Of a stretch of 38,569 bases of DNA, positions 16,090 through 22,496 are shown in pieces (within the stretch, counting starts at the first letter, position 1; every line of letters begins with the position of its first letter). This stretch comes from Mycolicibacterium sp. CH28. GTDB lineage: Bacteria; Actinomycetota; Actinomycetes; Mycobacteriales; Mycobacteriaceae. The stretch lies in assembly GCF_004745805.1 (NCBI RefSeq), contig NZ_SRLQ01000025.1, forward strand, positions 1 through 38,569, in the 5' to 3' direction. Position numbers and translations under genes: made by a program. The notes beneath the pieces were generated by a model. It was given only the letters and a program-made list of their open reading frames with translations. It made no database searches and had not been told where the DNA came from.

Positions 16090-17127
16090 GTGATCGGCGG
16101 CGCGCAGAATCCCTCACAGACCCAGCCCCATTTCCTCTCGCTGCCCGATCTGGCGGCCCGACCGGCCGGCGGCGCCGTGGTGTGGGCCAACGACGACTTG
16201 TTCGCCGAACGGGAGAACCTGATCCAGCCCCGGCCGGCGGAATTCCGTCCGGCCACCTTCGGCCACAAGGGTCAGATCTACGACGGCTGGGAGACCCGGC
16301 GCCGGCGCGGTGTCGGGCCCGACGACTGCGACAGCGCGATCGTGCGGCTGGCGGTGCCCGGCATCGTCGGCGGCGTTGTGGTCGACACCGCCTGGTTCAC
16401 CGGCAACTATCCGCCACAGATCTCGGTCGAGGCAGCCTACGTCGAGGGATATCCGAGCGCCGACGACCTGGCCCGCACCACCGAGTGGACCACCATCGTC
16501 GAGCGCAGCGACATCAACGGGGATACCCGAAACCCGTTCAAGGTCAGCTCTTCTCGCCGCTGGACGCATGTGCGGCTGTCGATCTACCCGGACGGCGGCG
16601 TCGCCCGGCTGCGGGTTCACGGCGAAGGTCTGCTCAACCCGCGCTTCGCTACCGGGATGCCGCTGGACCTGGCGGCACTCGAGAACGGCGCCCGGGTGAG
16701 CGCCTGCTCCAACATGTTCTACAGCTCGCCGAACAACCTGTTACTGCCCGGCACGGCCAAGACCATGGGAGAGGGCTGGGAGACGTCGCGTCGCCGCGAC
16801 AACGGCAACGACTGGGTGCAGGTCCAGCTTGCCGGCCACGGCGTCCTGACCGCCGCCGAGCTGGATACGTCCTACTTCATCGGCAACGCCCCCGGCGCGG
16901 CCCGGCTGATGGGCCGTGACGCATCCGGTGACTGGTTCGAGCTGCTGCCCACCACCGCGCTGCAACCCGACACCCGGCATCGGTTCCTGCTCTCCGAGCA
17001 GCGTCCGGTCACCGAGGCCCGGCTGGACATCTATCCCGACGGCGGCATGGCACGACTGCGGCTGTTCGGCCGACTGACCGACGACGGACTGCGCACAGTC
17101 AAGGAAAGGTGGGCGGCCAGCGCCTAG
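16090..17127 (+). CDS. alc: Allantoicase
   Basis: A protein of 345 aa that hydrolyses allantoate to (S)-ureidoglycolate and urea. It consists of two tandem jelly-roll repeats. The first has FGHKGQIYDGWETRRRR, VVDTAWFTGNYPP and RLSIYPDGGVARLRVHG; the second repeats these as GTAKTMGEGWETSRRRD, ELDTSYFIGNAPG and RLDIYPDGGMARLRLFG. This duplicated architecture and the roughly 340-aa length are diagnostic. It is followed by a truncated puuE, so the gene that would make its substrate locally is broken. Confidence 0.95.
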   Translation: MIGGAQNPSQTQPHFLSLPDLAARPAGGAVVWANDDLFAERENLIQPRPAEFRPATFGHKGQIYDGWETRRRRGVGPDDCDSAIVRLAVPGIVGGVVVDTAWFTGNYPPQISVEAAYVEGYPSADDLARTTEWTTIVERSDINGDTRNPFKVSSSRRWTHVRLSIYPDGGVARLRVHGEGLLNPRFATGMPLDLAALENGARVSACSNMFYSSPNNLLLPGTAKTMGEGWETSRRRDNGNDWVQVQLAGHGVLTAAELDTSYFIGNAPGAARLMGRDASGDWFELLPTTALQPDTRHRFLLSEQRPVTEARLDIYPDGGMARLRLFGRLTDDGLRTVKERWAASA

Positions 17128-17142
17128 CGTCGGCGATGTGAC

Positions 17143-17301
17143 ATGAGCTGTCCCACAGACATGGTCGGCTACGGCCGCACGCCGCCGCACTCGAGGTGGC
17201 CCGACGACGCAGCGATCGCGGTGCAGTTCGTCCTGAACTATGAAGAGGGCGCAGAACACTGGCGCACGGTTCATCCCGCCGGAGGCGCTCCCCACGCATA
17301 G
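17143..17301 (+). pseudogene. puuE: N-terminal remnant of allantoinase PuuE
   Basis: A 52-codon open frame whose first ~37 residues (DMVGYGRTPPHSRWP, then AIAVQFVLNYEEGAE) match the N-terminus of the polysaccharide-deacetylase-type allantoinase PuuE, normally about 300 aa. After about 17255 the similarity stops and the frame ends at a TAG inside the 3' end of the convergent racemase gene. The NodB catalytic domain is missing entirely. This looks like a deletion or rearrangement junction that fused the start of a former puuE gene to the racemase-permease-gntR block. It lies 15 nt after alc. Confidence 0.8.
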
Positions 17302-17999
17302 CCTTTGACCGGTGGTGGTGCGTACTCCCCCCGCTTCGACGTACGCAAACCCATGGTCACCAGCGACTGCACCGTCAGCGTCGCGGCACTCACCCCGTCC
17401 ACCACCGGCACACCCAACTCGGCCGAGATCTCCCCGCACATGTCGGCCATCCCCGCACAACCCAGCACCACGGCGTCTGACCGGTCGGCCTCGATCGCCT
17501 CGCGGCATGCCTCGGTGATGACCTTGCGCGCGTTCGGATCGGTCTCAAGGTCCAGTACCGGGATCTCGCACGCATGGATTCCGCGGCAGAACCGCTGCAT
17601 CCCATAGCGTTCCGCGAGATGCGCCGATTGCCCGATGGTCCGGGCCAACGTGGTGACGATGCTGAAGCCGGTACCCAGATGGCTGGCGGCCTGCATCGCC
17701 GCCTCGGCGATACCGATAACCGGTCCGGCCGCGAGCTCACGAGCGGCGTCGAGGCCAGGATCGCCGAAACAGGCGATCACATAGCCGTCGACACCTTCTC
17801 GCTCGCCTCGCTGAACTGCCCGCAACACACCGGGCACCGAAAGCGCCTCGTCGTAGTGGCTTTCGATCGACTCCGGCCCGATCTGCGAGGTGACACCAGT
17901 GACGACCACGCCCGGCCCGGCCACCGCGGCAGCGCATTTCGCGATCGTGTCGGTCATGGCCTCGGTGGTGTTGGGATTGATCACCCAGATCCGGATCAC
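17271..17999 (-). CDS. Asp/Glu/hydantoin racemase family protein (allantoin racemase-like)
   Basis: A protein of 242 aa with IRIWVINPNTTEAMTD at the N-terminus and two catalytic cysteines, in VIACFGDPGLDAAREL and VVLGCAGMADM, as expected of the HyuE/HpxA racemases. The GTG start overlaps the permease stop by 4 nt (GTGA). With an NCS1 permease and ureide genes beside it, racemisation of allantoin is the most likely role; hydantoin racemisation is the alternative. The last few residues may have been altered by the junction with the puuE remnant, whose frame overlaps the final 31 nt. Confidence 0.9.
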   Translation of the reverse strand: MIRIWVINPNTTEAMTDTIAKCAAAVAGPGVVVTGVTSQIGPESIESHYDEALSVPGVLRAVQRGEREGVDGYVIACFGDPGLDAARELAAGPVIGIAEAAMQAASHLGTGFSIVTTLARTIGQSAHLAERYGMQRFCRGIHACEIPVLDLETDPNARKVITEACREAIEADRSDAVVLGCAGMADMCGEISAELGVPVVDGVSAATLTVQSLVTMGLRTSKRGEYAPPPVKGYAWGAPPAG

Positions 18000-19546
18000 G
18001 GAAGCGGCGCGACGGCCAGCTTGGTGCGCGTCGCGAGCACGTAGTAGATCGCCAGGCCCAACCCGCAGCCGATGAACCAGCTGTACTGCGCGGCGGTGTG
18101 CATACCGGGCAGACTGCCTGCCAGCACGGGGATCACCGCGACCACCGCCGCGACGGCGGTGGCGATGACGGCCGCCGGGTTATAACCCTTCTTGTACCAG
18201 TAGGTTCCGTCCTCGGCCAAGGTGAACAGGTCGTCGACGATCACCTTCTGCTTGTGGATCAGGTAGTAGTGGCCGATGAGCACGCCGAAGAGGGGGCCGA
18301 TGAACGCACCGAGGATCTCCAGCGTGTAGTGGATGACCTCCGGATTGTTGTAGAGGTTCCACGGCGTGATCAGCACCGAACCGACCGCGGCGATCATGCC
18401 GCCCGCACGCCAGCTGATCCGCTGCGGGCTGACGTTGGAGAAGTCGAACGCCGGTGAGATGAAGTTCGCGACGATGTTGATGCCGATCGTGGCGATGGTG
18501 AATGTCAACGCGCCCAAGACGATCGCGAATGTCGAGTCGATTTTCGCCACCGTCGCCACCGGATCGGTGATCAGCTCGCCGAAGACCGGAACCGTGAGCG
18601 ATGCGGTGACGACGACCAGGATCGAGAACACCAGGAAGTTGACCGGCAGGCCGAGGAAGTTGCCTCGCTTGACCGCCTCGAACGATTTGCCGTAGCGGGC
18701 GAAGTCGCCGAAGTTCAGCATCGGTCCGGAGAAGTAGGAGACCACCAGCGCGATCGCGCCGAGCATCACCGGAATCGAGTCGAAGCCGGTGTATTTCACG
18801 TCGCCGAGGTTGAGATCGATTGCACCCCAACCTGCCTTGTAGATGAGGTAGCCGCACAGCAGGAACATCACCACGTAGACCGCGGGACCGCAGAAGTCGA
18901 TGAATTTGCGGATCGACTCCATGCCGCGCCAGAACACGCAGGCCTGCAACACCCACAGCAGCAGGAAGCTACCCCAACCGAGCATGGGTAGTCCTGCGAA
19001 GCCGTACTGGTTGACGTCGGCGTACGGCGCGAGCCCGGGGAACAGCTTGAGCAGCACGACATCCAGCGCCGCGGATGCCAGGTAGGTCTGAATCCCGTAC
19101 CACGCCACCGCGATCAGACCGCGGATGATGGCGGGGATGTTCGCGCCCAGCACGCCGAAGACGCTGCGGCAGATCACCGGATAGGGCACCCCGGTGGCCT
19201 GGCTGGGCTTGGCAACCAGATTGCAGAAGAAGTTGACGATCACGATGCCGATCAGCAGCGCGACGAGCACCTGCCAGCTGGCGAGGCCTAGCGCGAAGAG
19301 GCTGCCCGCCGTGACGTAGCCGCCGACGCTGTGCACGTCGGACATCCAGAACGCGAAGATGTTGTACGAGCTCCAGTGCTGATTGCGCAGCGGAGCCAGG
19401 TCTTCATTGGTCAGGCGCGGGTCGTAACCCGGCTTGATCAGTCCGCCGCCGACGGGGTGGCCGGCGGCCTCGACGATGTCTCCCGCGCCGACCACGGCGC
19501 CAGGGGGCAGTTCTTTCGCACTCTGGGATATGTCGGTCTCGGTCAT
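17996..19546 (-). CDS. NCS1-family allantoin/hydantoin/nucleobase permease
   Basis: A protein of 516 aa with about 12 hydrophobic segments. The N-terminal motif RLTNEDLAPLRNQHWSSYNIFAFWMSDVHSVGGY is characteristic of NCS1 transporters such as Mhp1 and PucI. GVPYPVICRSVFGVLGANIPAIIRGLIAVAWYGIQTY and FCGPAVYVVMFLLCGYLIYKAGW also fit. It probably imports allantoin, or hydantoin or a nucleobase, with sodium or protons. It has its own leaderless-type promoter with an overlapping inverted repeat and is coupled to the racemase. Confidence 0.92.
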   Translation of the reverse strand: MTETDISQSAKELPPGAVVGAGDIVEAAGHPVGGGLIKPGYDPRLTNEDLAPLRNQHWSSYNIFAFWMSDVHSVGGYVTAGSLFALGLASWQVLVALLIGIVIVNFFCNLVAKPSQATGVPYPVICRSVFGVLGANIPAIIRGLIAVAWYGIQTYLASAALDVVLLKLFPGLAPYADVNQYGFAGLPMLGWGSFLLLWVLQACVFWRGMESIRKFIDFCGPAVYVVMFLLCGYLIYKAGWGAIDLNLGDVKYTGFDSIPVMLGAIALVVSYFSGPMLNFGDFARYGKSFEAVKRGNFLGLPVNFLVFSILVVVTASLTVPVFGELITDPVATVAKIDSTFAIVLGALTFTIATIGINIVANFISPAFDFSNVSPQRISWRAGGMIAAVGSVLITPWNLYNNPEVIHYTLEILGAFIGPLFGVLIGHYYLIHKQKVIVDDLFTLAEDGTYWYKKGYNPAAVIATAVAAVVAVIPVLAGSLPGMHTAAQYSWFIGCGLGLAIYYVLATRTKLAVAPLP

Positions 19547-19552
19547 GGCCGG

Positions 19553-19558
19553 ACGCTA
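19553..19558 (-). promoter_or_regulatory. Candidate -10 element for the permease operon
   Basis: On the minus strand TAGCGT ends 6 nt before the ATG at 19546. The spacing predicts a leaderless transcript for permease-racemase. Confidence 0.5.
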
Positions 19559-19578
19559 TCGACGGCGCGTTTCCCCGA

Positions 19579-19594
19579 TATTTCCGGTGAAATA
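19579..19594. promoter_or_regulatory. Candidate GntR operator
   Basis: TATTTC-CGGT-GAAATA is a perfect inverted repeat with 6-bp arms, located about 20 bp upstream of the permease -10 where the -35 would lie. The adjacent upstream gene encodes a GntR/FCD regulator, so this is the natural candidate operator. Confidence 0.5.
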
Positions 19595-19599
19595 CCCGG

Positions 19600-20322
19600 C
19601 TATTGCCGCGAAGATATATCCGCGGTGGCCAACAGGCCGGTATCCGTCGGTAGGGTGGCGATGACCGAGTTGAGCCGCCCGGCATGTTGTTCGGCGATCG
19701 TGAGGAGTTGCTCGACATCGCCAGCGAGGAACGCCTCGACCATCTGGCGATGGTCGGCGTGCAGCTCCGCACGATTCGACGGCGCGACGTGGACCATCGA
19801 TTGCACGGGTTCGGTTACGTTCCAGGCTGATTCGAGCATGTGTAGCAGACGGAACATCCGCGACGGGCGGGTGAGCGCGAGGTGGAAGTGTCTGCTCTGG
19901 CGGTGATAGGTGAGCGGATCGTCGTCATCGATCGCCTGCTGCAACAGGTCATTGGCCGCCACGATGGCTGCCCGATCGGCGTCGGTGGCGTTGGCGGCCG
20001 CGCCGGTTAGTGACGCCGCTTCCAAAGTCTCACGCACGATATACATTTCGCGCAATTCGCGCAGAGTCAGTTGAGCGACGGTGTATCCCGAGTTGGACCG
20101 ATGCGCGACCAGCCCCTCCCCGATCAGGGTCTTCAGCGATTCACGGACCGGGATCTGGCTGACGCCGAACAGGTCCGCCACCTCGGCCAACGGAATAGGG
20201 GTGCCGGGCGGGGCAGCGCCGTCGAGGATCGCCCGGCGCAGTTCGTCGAGGATCGCCTGCTGCGGGCTGCCGGGGCGGTCCACCACCAGCCTGTCGACCA
20301 ACACCGAACGTCGCCGGAGCAT
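19600..20322 (-). CDS. GntR-family regulator (FadR/FCD subfamily)
   Basis: A protein of 240 aa. The N-terminal winged HTH reads QQAILDELRRAILDGAAPPGTPIPLAEVADLFGVSQIPVRESLKTLIGEGLV, including the GntR signature around SQIPVRESL. The C-terminal helical FCD ligand domain has metal-site-type residues in RHFHLAL, RAELHADHRQMVEA and AEQHAGRL. It lies directly upstream of and co-oriented with the permease-racemase pair, so it probably regulates their use of allantoin or a related ureide. FCD regulators in ureide loci often respond to a pathway acid such as allantoate or glyoxylate (inference). Confidence 0.92.
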   Translation of the reverse strand: MLRRRSVLVDRLVVDRPGSPQQAILDELRRAILDGAAPPGTPIPLAEVADLFGVSQIPVRESLKTLIGEGLVAHRSNSGYTVAQLTLRELREMYIVRETLEAASLTGAAANATDADRAAIVAANDLLQQAIDDDDPLTYHRQSRHFHLALTRPSRMFRLLHMLESAWNVTEPVQSMVHVAPSNRAELHADHRQMVEAFLAGDVEQLLTIAEQHAGRLNSVIATLPTDTGLLATADISSRQ

Positions 20323-20328
20323 CCGGTC

Positions 20329-20334
20329 ACACTA
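20329..20334 (-). promoter_or_regulatory. Candidate -10 element for gntR
   Basis: On the minus strand TAGTGT ends 6 nt before the ATG at 20322, consistent with leaderless expression. Confidence 0.5.
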
Positions 20335-20360
20335 TGCCCAGTTTGTTTCGGCCGTATTGC

Positions 20361-20732
20361 TCAGCCGGCGGCCCACTGCTTGGCGGCTTCGAGCCCGTCG
20401 AGGCCGAACACCTGCACTTCACCGGGCATCAGCCAGCCCACCAAGTGAATTGTGTGGACGACCCACTCCTTGTCACTGACCACCGCGACGCGTTTGAAGG
20501 CGGCGTGATGGGTGAAGACGGTGCCCAGGCCGAGTTTGAGATCTTCGACCAGACCGCCGGGACCGAATCCCTCGTAATCGGAGTCGATGACCTCGACGAT
20601 TCTGATGTCGGCACCGGACTTCAACAGATTGTCCATCGCGGGCTTGAATTCCTTGAGGTCTTCGCCACTGACGCGACCTGATACCTGGATGCCGGTCACA
20701 CCCTCGGGCATATCGGAAAGTACTTCTATCAT
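20361..20732 (-). CDS. SpoIIAA-like (STAS/SEC14) domain protein
   Basis: A protein of 123 aa beginning MIEVLSDMPEGVTGIQVSGRVSGEDLKEFKP, the typical opening of the SpoIIAA-like family (DUF3478). GGLVEDLKLGLGTVFTHHAAFKRVAVVSDKEWV and a C-terminal GEVQVFGLDGLEAAKQW stretch follow. The fold is related to STAS anti-sigma antagonists and lipid-binding SEC14 domains, but the phosphorylatable serine of true SpoIIAA is not evident, and the function is unknown. AAGGAGG lies 8 nt before the ATG at 20732, one of the strongest ribosome sites in the window. Confidence 0.87.
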   Translation of the reverse strand: MIEVLSDMPEGVTGIQVSGRVSGEDLKEFKPAMDNLLKSGADIRIVEVIDSDYEGFGPGGLVEDLKLGLGTVFTHHAAFKRVAVVSDKEWVVHTIHLVGWLMPGEVQVFGLDGLEAAKQWAAG

Positions 20733-20783
20733 GGAGCCGCCTCCTTCGCCGAGCTGCTTGCTCCAGCGTAGGGGCGAGTCCGC

Positions 20784-21209
20784 TCAGGCGGCCCGGATCC
20801 GTAATCTGTCCTGGATACGGCTCAGCGCCGCATGCGCCCGCGGTCCCAGATCGTCGTCGGGGCCCACCGGGATGAGCGTGACTCCGTCGGCGACTCCGGC
20901 GACGTACAGGTCGGCGACCAGACCGGCGAGACCGTCGACGGTGCCGGCGTAACTCACCGTGGCGTCGGCGTCATGATCGGAGATAGCCGCCAGCGCGGTG
21001 CGCGCATCGTCGGCAACCGAGACGGCCAGGTCGAGAATGACCGGAACGTCGGCCGGCAGCCTGCGGCGACGGCGGCGGGCCTCCTGCAAATCCGGGGCAC
21101 TGAGCCGCACCACCGGGTTGCCGCCGGCGGTCAGCTCGGTCCAGGTTCCGCCGGTCTCGGCCACGAAGACGCGCAGCACCCGCTCTTTCGGTGCACCTAT
21201 TTGCGGCAT
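20784..21209 (-). CDS. Hypothetical protein, possibly related to the luciferase-like C-terminus
   Basis: A protein of 141 aa that I do not recognise firmly. The C-terminal part, with LAGLVADLYVAGVADGVTLIPVGPDDDLGPRAHAAL, resembles the last helix-strand unit of F420/FMN luciferase-like oxidoreductases, and an Arg-rich stretch (EARRRRRRLP) lies in the middle. No complete domain is present. The start at 21209 is supported by a TAGCGT hexamer 7 nt upstream; an ATG at 21218 would add three residues. It lies between the SpoIIAA-like gene and terC, with no clear functional link. Confidence 0.65.
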   Translation of the reverse strand: MPQIGAPKERVLRVFVAETGGTWTELTAGGNPVVRLSAPDLQEARRRRRRLPADVPVILDLAVSVADDARTALAAISDHDADATVSYAGTVDGLAGLVADLYVAGVADGVTLIPVGPDDDLGPRAHAALSRIQDRLRIRAA

Positions 21210-21216
21210 GCCCGCC

Positions 21217-21222
21217 ACGCTA
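21217..21222 (-). promoter_or_regulatory. Candidate -10 element for the 141-aa protein
   Basis: On the minus strand TAGCGT ends 7 nt before the ATG at 21209. The hexamer overlaps the alternative upstream ATG, which favours the downstream start. Confidence 0.5.
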
Positions 21223-21281
21223 GGAGACGCCCGGTGACCCCGGCAATGGTTGCGCTCAGCAGGAGGCGAACCGTTTGCAGG

Positions 21282-22250
21282 TCAGCGCCGGTCGATCACC
21301 CGGGTCTTGATCAGGCTGGCCACCATCGTCAGGAACAGCGTCAGCACGATGACGGCCAGGCTGAGCAGCGTCGGGATCTCCGGGACGTTGACGTGTTGAC
21401 CACCGTTGATGAACGGCAACTCGTTCTCGTGCAGCGCGTGCAGGACCAGCTTGACGCCGATGAACAGCAGGATGAACGCCAGCCCTTGAGACAGGTAGAC
21501 CAGCCGGTTGAGCAGATCGCCGAGCAGGAAGTACAGCTGGCGAAGTCCCATCAGGGCGAACAGGTTTGCGGTGAACACGATGTAGGGCTCACGGGTCAGC
21601 CCGTAGATGGCCGGGATGGAATCCAGCGCGAAAAGCAGGTCGGTGGTGCCCAGGGCGACGATGACCAGGAACATCGGCGTCATCAGCCGCGCGCCGCCCT
21701 CTTTGAGGTAGAGCTTGAGGCCGTCCCATTTGTCGGTGGTCTTGAAGTGCTTCCTGGCCAGCCGCACCACGGGGTTCTCAGCGTCGTCGTCGTGGTCGGT
21801 GTCGCGGGCCAGCCGGATGGCGGTGTACACCAGGAACGCGCCGAAGATGTAGAAGATCCACGAGAACTGCTGGATCGCAACGGCTCCCAGCGCGATGAAG
21901 ATGCCGCGAAAGATCAGCGCCAGCACGATGCCGACCAGCAGTGCCTCCTGCTGGTAGACCTTGGGCACCTTGAAGCTGGCCATGATGATGATGAAGATGA
22001 ACAGGTTGTCCACCGACAGGCTGTACTCGGTGAGCCAGCCGGCGTAGAACTCCAGCCCGAGCTGGCTGCCGTGGAAGTTCCACACCCAGATACCGAAGGC
22101 GATCGCCAGGCCCACGTATAGCGACAGATACAGGCCGCACTCGCGCATGGTCGGTTCGTGGGGGCGCCGGGCGATGACGATGACGTCGAAGAGCAGGACG
22201 GCCGCCGTCACTCCGATGGTGATGAACCACTCAAGCGGGGATACGTTCAA
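21282..22250 (-). CDS. TerC-family integral membrane protein
   Basis: A protein of 322 aa with about nine hydrophobic segments. TerC hallmarks are visible: LTEYSLSVDNLFIFIIIMASFKVP with acidic residues inside the membrane, GIVLALIFRGIFI, and TDLLFALDSIPAIYGLTREPYIVFTANLFALMGLRQLYF. TerC proteins act in metal homeostasis, in several species as manganese exporters that also metallate secreted proteins. The TTG at 22250 is chosen for a GGAGGT site 6 nt upstream; the frame is open to 22322, but that part overlaps the proposed riboswitch. The riboswitch context supports a manganese role. Confidence 0.93.
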   Translation of the reverse strand: MNVSPLEWFITIGVTAAVLLFDVIVIARRPHEPTMRECGLYLSLYVGLAIAFGIWVWNFHGSQLGLEFYAGWLTEYSLSVDNLFIFIIIMASFKVPKVYQQEALLVGIVLALIFRGIFIALGAVAIQQFSWIFYIFGAFLVYTAIRLARDTDHDDDAENPVVRLARKHFKTTDKWDGLKLYLKEGGARLMTPMFLVIVALGTTDLLFALDSIPAIYGLTREPYIVFTANLFALMGLRQLYFLLGDLLNRLVYLSQGLAFILLFIGVKLVLHALHENELPFINGGQHVNVPEIPTLLSLAVIVLTLFLTMVASLIKTRVIDRR

Positions 22251-22276
22251 CAGATGACCTCCGGGCGCCAAGAAAC

Positions 22277-22382
22277 GTCCGAGGTCTCTTCCACCGCTCA
22301 TGCATGACGCGGCCCGCGGCACCGGACGGCCGATGACGACCGACGTGGTGACGACACCGCGGCGAAGGAATACTCCCCTCTG
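22277..22382 (-). promoter_or_regulatory. yybP-ykoY-type (manganese) riboswitch upstream of terC
   Basis: Read on the minus strand, the leader has the hallmark GAGGGGAGTA at its 5' end, then GCCGCGG, GTCGTCACCACG, a returning GCCGCGG strand and GGAAGAGACCTC at the 3' end. GAGG can pair with CCTC to close the outer helix, and the two CCGCGG blocks can pair as an inner helix. The conserved loop sequences agree with the yybP-ykoY class as I recall it. TerC is one of the classical genes under this Mn2+-sensing aptamer. The 3' end lies about 26 nt before the TTG start, close enough for control of ribosome access. Confidence 0.75.
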
Positions 22383-22397
22383 ACAGCAGTCTGTCAG
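22380..22397. repeat. Perfect inverted repeat at the 5' edge of the riboswitch
   Basis: CTGACAG-CAGT-CTGTCAG has 7-bp arms and a 4-nt loop. On the transcript it forms a hairpin that abuts and slightly overlaps the outer helix of the aptamer, so it may compete with it or act as a DNA operator. Confidence 0.55.
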
Positions 22398-22415
22398 GTC
22401 CGTGCACCGTCCGCC

Positions 22416-22421
22416 AAACTA
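22416..22421 (-). promoter_or_regulatory. Candidate -10 element for terC
   Basis: On the minus strand TAGTTT would start transcription near 22408, giving a leader of about 160 nt that contains the hairpin and the riboswitch. No clear -35 is visible. Confidence 0.35.
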
Positions 22422-22482
22422 AAGCGCAACGATCACTCGGTCGCCTCGTCGCGTCCGGCACCCCCATGCGAACTACGCCGCC

Positions 22483-22488
22483 TAGTAT
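22483..22488 (+). promoter_or_regulatory. Candidate -10 element for pls
   Basis: TAGTAT ends 8 nt before the GTG at 22497, with no Shine-Dalgarno. A leaderless or near-leaderless transcript is likely, divergent from terC. Confidence 0.45.
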
Positions 22489-22496
22489 CCACAGTC

